A program made the translations under genes and the position numbers. Below the pieces are notes generated by a model. That model was not told the origin of the DNA. It worked only from the letters and a program-made list of their open reading frames with translations, and ran no database searches. Shown here piece after piece: positions 1 through 9,524 of a DNA stretch of 64,000 bases. Source of the stretch: Billgrantia saliphila (GTDB taxonomy: Bacteria; Pseudomonadota; Gammaproteobacteria; Pseudomonadales; Halomonadaceae); contig NZ_PJRN01000001.1 in NCBI RefSeq assembly GCF_002930105.1, positions 124,001 through 188,000 of the forward strand. The letters are read 5' to 3'. Each line of letters opens with the position of its first letter. Positions within the stretch are counted from its first letter, which is position 1.

Positions 1-5
1 AACCC

Positions 6-1097
6 TTACACATTGAAGCGGAAGTGAATCACGTCTCCGTCCTGGACGACATACTCCTTGCCTTCGAGCCGCCACTTGCCGGCATCCTTGGCGCCCTGTT
101 CACCACCCAGGGTGACGAAATCCTCGTAGGCGATGACCTCGGCGCGAATGAAACCCTTCTGGAAGTCGGTGTGGATCACGCCGGCAGCCTCCGGGGCGGT
201 GGCGCCTATCTTCACCGTCCAGGCACGCACTTCCTTCACGCCGGCGGTGAAATAGGTCTGCAGGCCGAGCAGCTTGTAGCCGGCGCGAATCACACGGTCG
301 AGTCCGGGTTCTTCCATGCCCATCTCGTCGAGGAACATGGCACGCTCGTCGTCGTCCAGTTCGGCGATCTCGGCCTCCAGCTGGTTGCATACCGGCACTA
401 CCACGGCGCCTTCCTCGACGGCGATCTCGCTCACCACGTCGAGGTAGGGGTTGTTCTCGAAACCGTCCTCGTTGACGTTGGCGATGTACATGGTCGGTTT
501 GAGCGTCAGAAAGCCGAAGCTCTTGAGCTGGCGCTTCTCGTCATCGTCGAGGCCGAAGCTTCTCAGCGGCTGACCCTCGGCCAGGTGCGGCTGGATGCGG
601 TCGAGGATCGCCTTGGTGGCGATGGCCTCCTTGTCGCCGCCCTTGACCACGCGAACGAGGCGCTGGATAGCACGCTCGACGGTGTCGAGGTCGGCTAGGG
701 CCAGCTCCAGGTTGATGGTTTCGATGTCGGCCCGCGGATCGACCTGGTTGGCCACGTGGATGACGTTGTCGTTGTCGAAGCAGCGCACCACGTGAGCGAT
801 GGCCTGGGTCTCGCGAATGTTGGCCAGGAACTGATTGCCGAGACCTTCGCCCTTGGAGGCGCCCGCCACCAGCCCGGCGATGTCGACGAATTCCATGGTG
901 GTGGGGATCACCTTTTGCGGCTTCACGATCTCGGCCAGCCTGTCGAGCCGTGGGTCGGGCATCGGCACAATGCCGACGTTGGGCTCGATGGTGCAGAAAG
1001 GGAAGTTCTCGGCATCGATGCCGGACTTGGTCAGTGCATTGAACAGAGTGGACTTGCCGACGTTGGGCAGGCCGACGATACCGCAGTTGAAACCCAT
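6..1097 (-). CDS. ychF: Redox-responsive ATPase/GTPase YchF (Obg family)
   Basis: A 363-residue protein, full length for YchF/OLA1, a ribosome-associated P-loop NTPase of the TRAFAC class that hydrolyses ATP in preference to GTP. The Walker A motif GLPNVGKST sits at residues 9-17. The switch region with DIAGLV and the Gly-rich segment lies near 72-90. NVNE replaces the usual NKxD specificity motif near 205, as is known for the ATP-preferring YchF branch. A C-terminal TGS domain follows, ending in the [10 protein letters not shown] sequence typical of the family. It is transcribed after a short intergenic gap from the pth side. A TAGAAT -10-like hexamer lies just upstream, directly beside a 7-bp tandem repeat array. 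Confidence 0.97.
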   Translation of the reverse strand: MGFNCGIVGLPNVGKSTLFNALTKSGIDAENFPFCTIEPNVGIVPMPDPRLDRLAEIVKPQKVIPTTMEFVDIAGLVAGASKGEGLGNQFLANIRETQAIAHVVRCFDNDNVIHVANQVDPRADIETINLELALADLDTVERAIQRLVRVVKGGDKEAIATKAILDRIQPHLAEGQPLRSFGLDDDEKRQLKSFGFLTLKPTMYIANVNEDGFENNPYLDVVSEIAVEEGAVVVPVCNQLEAEIAELDDDERAMFLDEMGMEEPGLDRVIRAGYKLLGLQTYFTAGVKEVRAWTVKIGATAPEAAGVIHTDFQKGFIRAEVIAYEDFVTLGGEQGAKDAGKWRLEGKEYVVQDGDVIHFRFNV

Positions 1098-1133
1098 GAA
1101 TTTGTCCTGAAAGCATGTGAGAAATTGGCGGCT

Positions 1134-1139
1134 ATTCTA
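1134..1139 (-). promoter_or_regulatory. Possible -10 element of ychF
   Basis: On the minus strand this reads TAGAAT, about 36 bases before the ychF start. The place where a -35 element should lie falls inside the 7-bp repeat array at 1145-1185, and no TTGACA-like hexamer is present there. The promoter would therefore be weak or factor dependent. Confidence 0.35.
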
Positions 1140-1144
1140 TCGTT

Positions 1145-1185
1145 GCTACGAGCTACGAGCTACGAGCTACGAGCTACGAGCTACA
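1145..1185. repeat. Heptamer tandem repeat (GCTACGA)n
   Basis: Five perfect copies of GCTACGA followed by a partial sixth, in the gap between pth and ychF. No coding sequence crosses it. It covers the -35 position of the likely ychF promoter, so copy-number changes could alter ychF expression; that last point is inference. Confidence 0.9.
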
Positions 1186-1205
1186 GTCGTGAGCGGCGAC
1201 GCCTT

Positions 1206-1787
1206 TCAGGGTTTGAAGCTATGTAAGCGGTTCATCGCCTGAGCCCACTCGCCGGCTACGACCAGGGGCAGGGTAGCCAGGCACTCGTCCAGGACGGCGC
1301 CGATATCGGCGAGTTCCGCCTTGCCGGGGCGTCCCAGTACGTACTGGGTAACCTGTCGCGCGTCACCGGGATGGCCGATGCCGATACGCAGCCGATTGAA
1401 GGCCTTGTCGCCCAGCGCGCTGATGATGTCGCGCAGCCCGTTGTGCCCGCCGTGGCCGCCGGCCTGCTTGTAGCGTGCGGTGCCGGGCGGGATATCCAAC
1501 TCGTCATGGGCCACCAGCAGCTCGTCGGGGGCGATCTTGTAGAATTGGCACAAGGCCGCCACGGCGGCGCCGCTGCGGTTCATGTAGGTGGTGGGTTCGA
1601 GCAGATGGAGCTCGTGCCCGTCGAGGCTGACCTTGGCGTAGAGGCCGAGGAACTTCTTCTCGGGGCGCAGCTCGCTACCGGCCTGTCGGGCCAGGATCTC
1701 GACCAGCCAGGCGCCGGCGTTGTGGCGGGTGGCGGCGTAGTCGGCACCGGGATTGCCCAGCCCGATGATCGCCTTGACCTGGGGCAT
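1206..1787 (-). CDS. pth: Peptidyl-tRNA hydrolase
   Basis: A 193-residue cytosolic enzyme that releases peptides from peptidyl-tRNA dropped by stalled ribosomes. It starts with the family motif IIGLGNPGADYAATRHNAG. Asn12 and the catalytic His22 are in place, with the HDELDIPPG segment (catalytic Asp) near residues 93-101 and the GGHGGHNGLRDI substrate-binding loop near 110-121. The length matches E. coli Pth (194 residues). It lies directly downstream of rplY, an arrangement common in gammaproteobacteria, but is separated from it by two tandem hairpins, one of which looks like a terminator. Pth may therefore depend partly on read-through from the prs-rplY transcript. Confidence 0.98.
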   Translation of the reverse strand: MPQVKAIIGLGNPGADYAATRHNAGAWLVEILARQAGSELRPEKKFLGLYAKVSLDGHELHLLEPTTYMNRSGAAVAALCQFYKIAPDELLVAHDELDIPPGTARYKQAGGHGGHNGLRDIISALGDKAFNRLRIGIGHPGDARQVTQYVLGRPGKAELADIGAVLDECLATLPLVVAGEWAQAMNRLHSFKP

Positions 1788-1807
1788 GCGGGGTCTCCAA
1801 ACAAGAA

Positions 1808-1825
1808 CAAGCGCCGCAGCGCTTG
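1808..1825 (-). terminator. Rho-independent terminator between rplY and pth
   Basis: On the minus strand, CAAGCGC and GCGCTTG form a 7-bp stem around a 4-base loop, followed by TTCTTGTTT. It is a probable intrinsic terminator or attenuator limiting read-through from rplY into pth. Confidence 0.55.
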
Positions 1826-1837
1826 ATCGAAACGAGA

Positions 1838-1859
1838 GGGGCCGCCACCAGGCGGCCCC
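1838..1859 (-). terminator. Strong hairpin after rplY
   Basis: A perfect 9-bp stem, GGGGCCGCC with GGCGGCCCC, closes a 4-base loop 11 bases after the rplY stop. There is no clean T-run after it, only TCTCGTTT, so it may protect the 3' end or act together with the neighbouring terminator hairpin. Confidence 0.4.
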
Positions 1860-1870
1860 GATGGCGCGAA

Positions 1871-2509
1871 TTACTCGGCGGACTCCTCGCCTTCCTCGCC
1901 TTCTTCGCCCTCCGCCGCTTCGCCGCGGGTCTTGGGCTTGGTGATGCTCAGCACGGCATTGTCATGATCCTCGCCGTGGGTCAGCTCGACCAGGGTCACG
2001 CCGGCCGGCAGCTTGAGATCGGAGAGGTGCAGGGTAGTGCCCAGCTCGACGTTGCTGATGTCGACCTCGAGGAAGTCCGGCAGGTCCTTCGGCAGGCAGC
2101 TGATCTGGACTTCGTTGGAGAGCACGTGCAGCTCGCCGCCCTGGTCCTTGATGCCCTTGCAGGTCTCTTCGCCCACTACGTGCAGCGGCACGTTGATGGT
2201 GATCTCGTGAGTGGCGTCCACACGCAGGAAGTCGGCATGGGTGATCAGCGGCTTGTACGGGTGACGCTGAAGGTCACGCACGACTACTTGCTCGTTCTTG
2301 CCATCGACGACCAGCGAAATGATCGACGAGAAGAAGGATTCATCCTCGATGGCCTTGTAGAAGGCCGCTTTTTCGACGGAGATCGGTTGGGGTGCCTGCT
2401 CGCCACCGTAGACGATGGCCGGCACCTGGAGGTTCTCACGACGCAGGCGGCGGCTCGCACCTTTCCCCAGGTCGTTACGAACGCTGGCGTTGAGGGTGAA
2501 ATCGGACAT
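1871..2509 (-). CDS. rplY: 50S ribosomal protein L25, CTC (long) form
   Basis: A 212-residue protein of the general stress/CTC type: an N-terminal L25 5S-rRNA-binding domain (about residues 5-95) followed by the TL5 C-terminal beta domain (about 100-190). The chosen start, [21 protein letters not shown], is the family's usual N-terminus; the longer open frame upstream is not conserved-looking. It ends in an unusually acidic tail, [13 protein letters not shown], consistent with adaptation to high salt. It sits between prs and pth, the standard order. Two hairpins follow the stop codon. Confidence 0.97.
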   Translation of the reverse strand: MSDFTLNASVRNDLGKGASRRLRRENLQVPAIVYGGEQAPQPISVEKAAFYKAIEDESFFSSIISLVVDGKNEQVVVRDLQRHPYKPLITHADFLRVDATHEITINVPLHVVGEETCKGIKDQGGELHVLSNEVQISCLPKDLPDFLEVDISNVELGTTLHLSDLKLPAGVTLVELTHGEDHDNAVLSITKPKTRGEAAEGEEGEEGEESAE

Positions 2510-2577
2510 GGTATTGCCTCTTGCTTGATGAAAAGGGATTCGACGAGGCCCGCGACCTGACCCCGTCGTTCCCGAAA

Positions 2578-2603
2578 GCCCCGCGCAGTTCATCTGGCGG
2601 GGC
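2578..2603 (-). terminator. Hairpin between prs and rplY
   Basis: A 7-bp stem, GCCCCGC with GCGGGGC, around a 12-base loop, followed on the minus strand by TTTC. It lies just after the prs stop and before rplY, so it may act as an attenuator that lowers transcription into rplY. Confidence 0.4.
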
Positions 2604-2634
2604 GCTATGTCGGCGCCGCTACCGAGCCAATCGC

Positions 2635-3582
2635 TCAGTGGAACATGGCGCTGACGGATTCCTCGTTGCTGACACGACGGATCGCCTCGGCGATCAGGCC
2701 GGCCACGCTGAGCTGGCGAATCTTTCCGCTGCGCCGCGCGACGTCGGACAGCGGGATGGTGTCGGTCACCACCACTTCGTCGAGCACCGAGCCGGTGATG
2801 TTCTCCACCGCCGGACCCGACAGGATCGGATGGGTGGCATAGGCCACCACGCGGCGAGCGCCATGATCCTTGAGCGCATCGCCAGCCTTGCACAGGGTGC
2901 CGGCGGTATCGATCATATCGTCCACCACCACGCAGGTGCGATTCTCGATCTCGCCGATGATATGCATCACCTGGGCCTGGTTGGCCTGGGGGCGACGCTT
3001 GTCGATGATGGCGAGATCGGCATTGAGCTGCTTGGCGATGGCGCGGGCGCGAACCACGCCGCCCACATCGGGCGACACCACCACCAGGTCGTCGTAGTTC
3101 TGGCGCTCGATGTCATCGAGCAGGATCGGCGACCCGTAGACGTTGTCCACCGGGACGTCGAAGAAACCCTGAATCTGGTCGGCGTGCAGGTCCATAGTCA
3201 TGACCCGGTCGACGCCGGCCTTGACCATCATGTCCGCCACCACCTTGGCCGAGATCGGTACACGGGCGGAGCGCACCCGGCGATCCTGACGCGCGTAGCC
3301 GAAGTAGGGAACCACGGCCGTGATCCGTGTGGCCGAGGCCCGGCGCAGGGCGTCAACCATCAGAATCAGTTCCATCAGGTTGTCATTGGTCGGCGCGCAG
3401 GTGGACTGCAGAATGAAGACGTCCTTGCCGCGAACGTTCTCGTTGATCTCGACCGCGATCTCGCCATCGCTGAACTGCCCGACCGTGGCGTTTCCCATGC
3501 GAGTATCGAGACTCTCGGCGATCTTCTGGGCGAGTTCGGGATTGGCATTCCCGGCAAAAACCATCAATTTAGACACGCGCAT
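2635..3582 (-). CDS. prs: Ribose-phosphate pyrophosphokinase
   Basis: A 315-residue PRPP synthetase, the same length as E. coli Prs. It makes 5-phosphoribosyl-1-pyrophosphate from ribose-5-phosphate and ATP for nucleotide, NAD, His and Trp synthesis. The start [19 protein letters not shown] was chosen by family N-terminus. Visible motifs are [22 protein letters not shown] (N-terminal half), the divalent-metal and PRPP signature starting [11 protein letters not shown] near residue 128, and the ribose-phosphate loop [10 protein letters not shown] near 219-228. It is flanked by ispE upstream and rplY downstream, as in many gammaproteobacteria. Confidence 0.98.
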   Translation of the reverse strand: MRVSKLMVFAGNANPELAQKIAESLDTRMGNATVGQFSDGEIAVEINENVRGKDVFILQSTCAPTNDNLMELILMVDALRRASATRITAVVPYFGYARQDRRVRSARVPISAKVVADMMVKAGVDRVMTMDLHADQIQGFFDVPVDNVYGSPILLDDIERQNYDDLVVVSPDVGGVVRARAIAKQLNADLAIIDKRRPQANQAQVMHIIGEIENRTCVVVDDMIDTAGTLCKAGDALKDHGARRVVAYATHPILSGPAVENITGSVLDEVVVTDTIPLSDVARRSGKIRQLSVAGLIAEAIRRVSNEESVSAMFH

Positions 3583-3671
3583 CCACCTATGCAGTGTTGG
3601 GGGGCTCGGCCATCGATGAGTCCCGCGGTCGTCAGCGCAACGAGTCGCCTGACACACGGTTGGCGCCATGC

Positions 3672-4520
3672 TCATCGATTCAGAGCAGCATGTAGTGGGG
3701 AGAGATTCAGGCCACGTGCCGTGAAGGCAGTATAGTCGCCTGGCAGGTCGGCCACGATACGCCGGGCCTCGTCCTGTGTATCGACGCGGGCGAAAACACA
3801 GGCACCGGTTCCCGTCAGCATGGCCGGCGCCCGTGCGCCAAGCCAGTCGAGCGCTGCGGCGACTCGCGGATAGAGTGACCGAACCGTCGGCTCGCAATCG
3901 TTGCGCCAGCCGGGCGCTCCCCCCTGCAGTGCGCGCGCCATGGTAATCGGGGGGGTGTCACGTGTCAATTGCGCCGCCCCGAACACCGCAGCGGTGGCCA
4001 CCGAGACACCGGGGTGAACGACCACGAACCAGGGGGTGTCGAGTTCGACTGCGGTGAGTCGCTCGCCGATCCCTTCGGCCCAGGCGGCACGACCATGGAC
4101 GAAGACCGGCACGTCGGCACCGAGCGACAGGCCCAGCGCCGCCAGGCGCTCGAGCGGAAGCCCCAGTTGCCACAGTCGGTCGAGGCCGAGCAGGGTGGTG
4201 GCGGCATCGCTGCTGCCTCCCCCCAGGCCGCCACCCATGGGGAGACGCTTGGTCAGATGGATATCGGCGCCGAGGGGGCAGCCGGTCTCGGCCTGCAGCA
4301 ATCGGGCGGCGCGCACGATCAGGTTGGTATCGTCGGCGACGCCGTCGAGTGGCGGGCTCAGGCGAATGGCGCCATCGTCGCGCCGACGCAGGCGCAGTTC
4401 GTCGCCGTGGTCGAGAAACTGAAACAGCGTCTGCAGCTCGTGGTAACCGTCGGTACGTCGTCCGGTGATGTGCAGCATGCGGTTGAGCTTGGCCGGGGCC
4501 GGCAGTGCCAGGTCCACCAT
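3672..4520 (-). CDS. ispE: 4-diphosphocytidyl-2-C-methyl-D-erythritol kinase
   Basis: A 282-residue GHMP-family kinase catalysing the ATP-dependent step of the MEP isoprenoid pathway. The N-terminal [25 protein letters not shown] carries the substrate-binding Lys and the GYH motif. The ATP-binding loop [14 protein letters not shown] lies near residues 90-103, and a C-terminal [11 protein letters not shown] (GHMP motif 3) near 238-248. The start lies 4 bases after the lolB stop, so the pair is probably translationally linked, as in the widespread lolB-ispE-prs cluster. Confidence 0.97.
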   Translation of the reverse strand: MVDLALPAPAKLNRMLHITGRRTDGYHELQTLFQFLDHGDELRLRRRDDGAIRLSPPLDGVADDTNLIVRAARLLQAETGCPLGADIHLTKRLPMGGGLGGGSSDAATTLLGLDRLWQLGLPLERLAALGLSLGADVPVFVHGRAAWAEGIGERLTAVELDTPWFVVVHPGVSVATAAVFGAAQLTRDTPPITMARALQGGAPGWRNDCEPTVRSLYPRVAAALDWLGARAPAMLTGTGACVFARVDTQDEARRIVADLPGDYTAFTARGLNLSPLHAALNR

Positions 4521-4524
4521 CGAC

Positions 4525-5145
4525 TCACTCCTCGACGACAGGGCGCCACTCCGTGACCACCAGTGTCACGCGCAGGTCCTCGTACTCCATCACCAGCCGG
4601 CGGGGAAGCGTCAGCGACTCGACTTCGGTCCAGTCGCGATATTCGATTCGCCAGCCGTCCTGTTCGAGGCGCTGCGGAAAGCCAGCGTCATCGCGTTCGA
4701 GCCGGTGCCGGCTATGGTCGGCGGGTAGGCCGCGAATCCAGTCGGCGAGCGAACTGACCGGCAGCGACCAGCCGAGCTGTTGCTGCATCAGGGATTCGGG
4801 CGTCTCGGCTTCGAAGCGTCCCTCGGCATTGGTCAGGGTAAAGCGACCCTCGCGTCCCTCCAGCAAGTTGCGCCCGCTGCCGAAGGGGCCACTGATGAGC
4901 ATGCGGTAATAATGAGAGTGCTGGCTCCAGTCGAGATTGGCACTGGTCGTCTCCTGCGGGGTTCGCAGCCCGGCCTTGCCGGTCAACACCCAGGTGTCGA
5001 GCGCCTCCACGCGCTCCCGCTGCGCTTCCCATCGATCGGTATCGGGTGAGTCGTCCGGCGTCGTTCGCGGCGTGGCGCAGCCGGCCAAGAGCGCGAGGGT
5101 CAGGCTCACGGCGAGCCAGCGTGTCAGGTGGGCAATGCGTGGCAT
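4525..5145 (-). CDS. lolB: Outer-membrane lipoprotein receptor LolB
   Basis: A 206-residue lipoprotein that accepts lipoproteins from LolA and inserts them into the inner leaflet of the outer membrane. The chosen start gives a short signal peptide ending in the lipobox LLAGC with Cys23 as the lipidated residue. The mature part contains the LolB-like core: WVLTGKAGLRTP, SGPFGSG near residue 90, and SLADWIRGLPA near 140. It lies between the TPR lipoprotein gene and ispE and appears cotranscribed with both. An upstream in-frame extension was rejected because it would bury the signal peptide. Confidence 0.95.
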   Translation of the reverse strand: MPRIAHLTRWLAVSLTLALLAGCATPRTTPDDSPDTDRWEAQRERVEALDTWVLTGKAGLRTPQETTSANLDWSQHSHYYRMLISGPFGSGRNLLEGREGRFTLTNAEGRFEAETPESLMQQQLGWSLPVSSLADWIRGLPADHSRHRLERDDAGFPQRLEQDGWRIEYRDWTEVESLTLPRRLVMEYEDLRVTLVVTEWRPVVEE

Positions 5146-5162
5146 GTCGGAATCTCGTCGGC

Positions 5163-6923
5163 CTAAGGGGTGTCGGGAGTCAGTTCGGGCACGCGCTGGA
5201 GCAGCTCGTCGAGGCGTGGGTGCGGTTCGAATCGCTGTCGCGCTTCCTCGAGCAGACGCCGGGCATCGTCGCGGCGGTCGAGCGCCCACAGCACTTCGAT
5301 CAAGTGAGCGGCGACCTCCTGGTCGGGCATGGCGGCATAGGCGCGCTCCAGCCAGGGCAGGGCCCGCTCGGGCTCGTCGAGGCGATAGTAGACCCAGCCC
5401 AGACTGTCCATGATGGCGGCATTGCCGGGTTCGAGTTCGTAGGCCCGTTCGATCAGTTGGCGGGCCTCGTCGAGGCGATCCTCGATATCGAGATCCGCCA
5501 GCGTATAGCCCAGGGCGTTGAGTGCGGTGGCGTGATCGGGGTTGGCCTCGATGATGCGCCCCAAGTCCCGCTCCATCGCCTCGAGGTCGCCCTGCTCCCA
5601 GGCGCGCATGGCGCGCAGGTAGAGCAGTTGCTCGTCGTTGGGGGTGCGTGCCAGTTCGCGATCGAGCAGCGCATCGGCCTCTGCGGTGAGCCCAGCTTCG
5701 TCGAGTAGCTCAACCTCCAGAGCGACCAGCTCGCTGAAGCGCGACTCGTGGCGCAGGCGTTCGATGCGCAGGAAGGCGCGGGCGTCGAGCAGGCGATCGT
5801 CCTCGATCAGCATGCGCGCCGCCCTCAGTCGTGCGCGGAGAAAGTCGCTGCCGGGCGCCACCTGGCGGTAATAAAGGAGGGCGTTATCGATCTCGCCCTC
5901 CTCCTCGGCGATGAGACCGAGCAGATAGAAGGCGGTGGGCGGGGCCTGGTCCTCGCTGACCATCGGCAGCAGCAGGCGGCGGGCGGCCTCGAGGTGGCCG
6001 TCCTCCAGATAGAGGCGAGCCAGGGACAGGCGCAGATTTTGATCGCCCACATGCTCGTCGAGCAGGGTCGAGGTGTGCCTCTCGGCGGCCTCGACGTTGC
6101 CCAGCTCAAGCTCGGCCTGGGCCAGCAGGAGCAGGAAGCGCGGGTCGCCGGGCGAGATCTCCAGGCCGCGGTTCGCGGCGTCACGAGCCTGTCGCGGATT
6201 GGCGGACTCGAGTGCCAGGCGGGCGCGGGTCAGCCACAGTTCGGGTAGCTCGGAATGGTTGCGGGCGAGTCGGTCGAGACGACGCTCGGCCTGCTGGCGC
6301 TGGCCGGTGGCGGATTCAAAGATCGCCATGGCGAGTGCGGCGTCATGATAGTGGGGAGAGGTCTCGCGTCCCTCGTTCTCGAGAAAGACTCCCAGACGCT
6401 GGCGCAGGGGGAGAGGGTCGACGCCGGCCTCCAGCGCGAGTTCGGCAAACAGCGCCAGTTCGGCGTGGACACCTTGCGCGACGAGCTCCAGGCGCCGGTC
6501 GAGCGCCGTGGCCCAGTCGCCGCGTTGCAGGGCCAGGCCGGCCAGCAAACGCAGCGGGGCCTCGGCGCGGGGATCGAGCTCGTTCCAGTGCTGCACGGCG
6601 TCTTCGAGCAGCATGGGGTCGTGGCTGAAGCGTGCCGCGAGCGTGGCGCGCTCGGCCAGGCGTGGCGTGCCATAGCGCTCGGCCATGGCCAGGTAGCCCA
6701 GCGTGGCACGCCGGTAGTCGCCGCGCTGACCGGAGAGCTCGGCCGTCAACAGCGTCGCCAGGCCTTCGGCGTCGAGCCCGCGCTCAATGGGTGGCGCGGA
6801 AGCGAGAGGGTCTTCGTTCGACGTGGCGAATGGCGAGGAGGGCAGGCCCTGGCAGCCCGTCAGCACGACGAGGCCGAGCGGTGCCAGTCCCTGGCGCAAG
6901 AAGCGTATCAGCATCGAGGGCAT
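5163..6923 (-). CDS. Tetratricopeptide-repeat lipoprotein
   Basis: A 586-residue predicted lipoprotein. The signal peptide ends in VVLTGC with Cys24 as the lipidated residue. The rest is almost entirely helical TPR repeats, clearest in the last 250 residues (for example ANPDHATALNALGYTLADL and EPGNAAIMDSLGWVYYRLDEPERALPWLERAYA). A GGATGA ribosome-binding site precedes the start. Homologues sit at the same place, between hemA (divergent) and lolB, in Pseudomonas and relatives, so it is likely an outer-membrane scaffold or assembly factor. The precise function is not established from the sequence. It is separated from lolB by 17 bases. Confidence 0.88.
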   Translation of the reverse strand: MPSMLIRFLRQGLAPLGLVVLTGCQGLPSSPFATSNEDPLASAPPIERGLDAEGLATLLTAELSGQRGDYRRATLGYLAMAERYGTPRLAERATLAARFSHDPMLLEDAVQHWNELDPRAEAPLRLLAGLALQRGDWATALDRRLELVAQGVHAELALFAELALEAGVDPLPLRQRLGVFLENEGRETSPHYHDAALAMAIFESATGQRQQAERRLDRLARNHSELPELWLTRARLALESANPRQARDAANRGLEISPGDPRFLLLLAQAELELGNVEAAERHTSTLLDEHVGDQNLRLSLARLYLEDGHLEAARRLLLPMVSEDQAPPTAFYLLGLIAEEEGEIDNALLYYRQVAPGSDFLRARLRAARMLIEDDRLLDARAFLRIERLRHESRFSELVALEVELLDEAGLTAEADALLDRELARTPNDEQLLYLRAMRAWEQGDLEAMERDLGRIIEANPDHATALNALGYTLADLDIEDRLDEARQLIERAYELEPGNAAIMDSLGWVYYRLDEPERALPWLERAYAAMPDQEVAAHLIEVLWALDRRDDARRLLEEARQRFEPHPRLDELLQRVPELTPDTP

Positions 6924-7079
6924 GCGTATCTCATCCGGTGTCCCGAGCCGTCAGCATACCGGCTAGCGGCGCGGGGGCAAAGGGATCGCTGTGGCGTCGC
7001 TCGGTCGGCGCGATCGGCGATACGCTTGTCGCACGTCAATGGCAGGAGCCTTGCGCCTGGCGCCGAGCGCCCCAGGCTG

Positions 7080-7088
7080 TGATAGAAT
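7080..7088 (+). promoter_or_regulatory. Extended -10 promoter of hemA
   Basis: The sequence TGATAGAAT is an extended -10 element (TG, one base, then TAGAAT). It lies about 70 bases before the hemA start in the divergent gap with the TPR lipoprotein gene. No good -35 hexamer is present at 16-18 bp, which fits an extended -10 type. Confidence 0.55.
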
Positions 7089-7158
7089 GCAGCGCCGCAG
7101 TGGCGGATTTCATTACCCATGGTGCCGCCGGCCGACATCACGCGAAGACACTTAACGC

Positions 7159-8424
7159 ATGACGCTTCTTGCCCTCGGAATCAACCACAGGACGGCCAAT
7201 ATCGCAGTGCGCGAGCGGGTCGCCTTCACCCCCGCGCAGCTTGAAACGGCGCTGACCGAGCTGCGCCACGTTCCCCAGGTGCAAGAAGCCGCGGTCCTGT
7301 CCACCTGCAACCGGACCGAGCTCTACTGCGTCACCGGGCCGAGCGGCGAGCGCGTGATCCTTGACTGGCTGAGCCGATTCCATGGCCTGAGCCAGGACGA
7401 GCTGTCCGCCTGCGCCTATCACTACCTGGATGGCGATGCCGCCCGACACCTGATGCGCGTCGCCGTGGGGCTGGACTCGATGGTGCTGGGCGAGCCGCAG
7501 ATACTGGGCCAGCTCAAGGATGCCTATCAGGCGGCGCGCCGGACCAGCGGGCTGGGGGGGGAGCTCGAGCGGTTGTTCCAGCATACCTTTGCCGTGGCCA
7601 AGCAGGTGCGTACCCGTACGGGTATCGGCCAGAACCCAGTCTCGGTGGCCTATGCCGCGGTTAGCCTGGCGAGTCGGATCTTCGATGACTTCAGTCGCTC
7701 CCGGGCGCTGCTGATCGGCGCCGGTGAAACCATCGAGCTGGTGGCGCGGCACCTGCGCGAAGCCGGGGTGCGCAACATGATCGTGGCCAACCGCACCCGT
7801 GAGCGTGCCGACCTGCTGGCCCGCGACTTCAGCGCCGAGGCGATCTCGCTCAACGAAATTCCGGATGCCCTGGCGCGCTCGGACATCGTCATTTCCTCGA
7901 CGGCGTCGCCGCTGCCGATTCTCGGCAAGGGCATGGCCGAACGGGCCTTGAAGAAGCGTCGCCATCGGCCGATCTTCATGGTCGACATTGCCGTGCCGCG
8001 GGACATCGAGCCGGAAGTGGGCGATCTCGACGACGTCTTCCTCTATACGGTCGACGACCTCAACGAGGTCATCGACGAGAATCGTCGTCATCGCCAGGTC
8101 GCTGCCGATCAGGCCGAATCACTGATCGAGCATGGCGTCAGCGCATGGCAGCACGAGCGTCGCATTCGCGGCGGCGGCGAGCTGATCCGGCGCTATCGCG
8201 ACCAGGCCTCGGAGCTGCGCGAACATTCCGAGCGCCAGGCGCTGGCCCGGCTGGCCCGCGGCGAGGATCCCGAGGAAGTGGTTCGCTTGCTGGCCCATCA
8301 GCTCACCAACCGCTTGCTGCATCGACCCACGGTAGCCCTGCGCGAGGCCTCGGGTCGAGAGCGCCGTGACCTGCTCAGCGCCGCCGAGGCGCTGCTGCTG
8401 GACTCAACTTCAACGAAATCCTGA
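7159..8424 (+). CDS. hemA: Glutamyl-tRNA reductase
   Basis: A 421-residue NADPH-dependent enzyme that makes glutamate-1-semialdehyde from Glu-tRNA, the first step of C5 tetrapyrrole synthesis. The catalytic Cys50 lies in STCNRTELY. The GINHRTA motif starts at residue 7, and a Rossmann domain begins at [16 protein letters not shown] near 182. The C-terminal dimerisation helix contains [14 protein letters not shown]. It opens the plus-strand run hemA-prfA-prmC; prfA starts 11 bases after its stop, the classic gammaproteobacterial operon. Confidence 0.98.
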   Translation: MTLLALGINHRTANIAVRERVAFTPAQLETALTELRHVPQVQEAAVLSTCNRTELYCVTGPSGERVILDWLSRFHGLSQDELSACAYHYLDGDAARHLMRVAVGLDSMVLGEPQILGQLKDAYQAARRTSGLGGELERLFQHTFAVAKQVRTRTGIGQNPVSVAYAAVSLASRIFDDFSRSRALLIGAGETIELVARHLREAGVRNMIVANRTRERADLLARDFSAEAISLNEIPDALARSDIVISSTASPLPILGKGMAERALKKRRHRPIFMVDIAVPRDIEPEVGDLDDVFLYTVDDLNEVIDENRRHRQVAADQAESLIEHGVSAWQHERRIRGGGELIRRYRDQASELREHSERQALARLARGEDPEEVVRLLAHQLTNRLLHRPTVALREASGRERRDLLSAAEALLLDSTSTKS

Positions 8425-8435
8425 CAGGACACGCC

Positions 8436-9524
8436 ATGAAAGCGACCCTGCGCCAGCGGCTCGATGGTTTCGTCGAGCGCTTCGAGGAGCTCGCCGCCCT
8501 GCTGGCGGAGCCCGAGGTGATCGGCGATCAACCCCGCTTCCGCGACTACTCCCGCGAATACGCCGAACTCGAGTCTCTGGTCGAGGCCTGGCGCGATTAT
8601 CGTTCGATCGAAGGGGACCTGGAGACGGCCGAGCAGCTCGCCGGCGACAGTGATGCCGACATGCGCGAGCTGGCCGAGCTGGAGCTGGAGGAGGGGCGGG
8701 AGCGTCTGGAGACGCTGGAAACTCGGCTCAAGCAGCTGTTGGTGCCGAAGGACCCCGACGATAGCCGTAACGTCTTTCTCGAGATCCGTGCCGGCACCGG
8801 CGGCGACGAGGCGGCGCTGTTCGCCGGCGATCTGTTTCGCATGTATTCCCGTTACGCTGAGAAGCAGGGGTGGAAGATCGAGGTGATCGGTGCCAGTCAC
8901 GGCGAACAGGGCGGCTACAAAGAGATCATCTCGCGGGTGAAAGGCGAAGGGGTCTATGCCCGGCTCAAGTTCGAGTCGGGGGCCCACCGGGTGCAGCGCG
9001 TACCGGCCACCGAATCCCAGGGGCGTATCCACACCTCGGCCTGCACCGTGGCGGTGATGCCGGAGGCCGACGAGGTCGGCGATATCGACATCAACCCCAA
9101 CGATCTGCGGGTGGACACCTTCCGCTCCAGCGGGGCGGGCGGCCAGCACGTCAATACTACCGACTCGGCGATCCGTATCACCCACCTGCCCAGCGGCGTA
9201 GTGGTCGAGTGCCAGGAAGAGCGCAGCCAGCACAAGAACCGCGCCAAGGCGATGTCGCTGCTGGCCGCTCGGCTCAAGCAGAGCGCAGTGGAGAGCCGCC
9301 GGCAGACGCAGGCCGACACGCGGCGCAGCCTGGTCGGCTCGGGCGACCGCAGCGAGCGTATCCGCACCTACAATTTCCCCCAGGGGCGGCTGACCGACCA
9401 CCGTATCAACCTGACCCTCTACAAGCTCGGCGAGGTGATGACCGGCGAGCTCGACGAGGTGCTGGAGCCGTTGATCAACGAGCATCAGGCCGACCAACTA
9501 GCGGCCCTGCAGCAGGAAGTCTGA
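8436..9524 (+). CDS. prfA: Peptide chain release factor 1
   Basis: A 362-residue class I release factor for UAG and UAA. The codon-recognition motif appears as PAT in [17 protein letters not shown] near residue 190. The catalytic GGQ is in [16 protein letters not shown] near residue 235, which is the Gln methylated by the PrmC encoded next. The first 100 residues form the charged helical domain 1. Its stop overlaps the prmC start (TGATG). Confidence 0.98.
   Translation: MKATLRQRLDGFVERFEELAALLAEPEVIGDQPRFRDYSREYAELESLVEAWRDYRSIEGDLETAEQLAGDSDADMRELAELELEEGRERLETLETRLKQLLVPKDPDDSRNVFLEIRAGTGGDEAALFAGDLFRMYSRYAEKQGWKIEVIGASHGEQGGYKEIISRVKGEGVYARLKFESGAHRVQRVPATESQGRIHTSACTVAVMPEADEVGDIDINPNDLRVDTFRSSGAGGQHVNTTDSAIRITHLPSGVVVECQEERSQHKNRAKAMSLLAARLKQSAVESRRQTQADTRRSLVGSGDRSERIRTYNFPQGRLTDHRINLTLYKLGEVMTGELDEVLEPLINEHQADQLAALQQEV

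Noticed and set aside
1145..1185. Possible CRISPR-like repeat
   Set aside because: The units are 7 bp and contiguous without spacers, so it is a simple tandem repeat.
5222..5236. tRNA T-loop-like sequence GGTTCGAATCG
   Set aside because: It is inside the TPR lipoprotein gene with no acceptor or anticodon stem around it. No tRNA was found in the window.
8298..9497. 399-codon minus-strand frame opposite prfA
   Set aside because: prfA has all release-factor motifs; the antisense frame has none.
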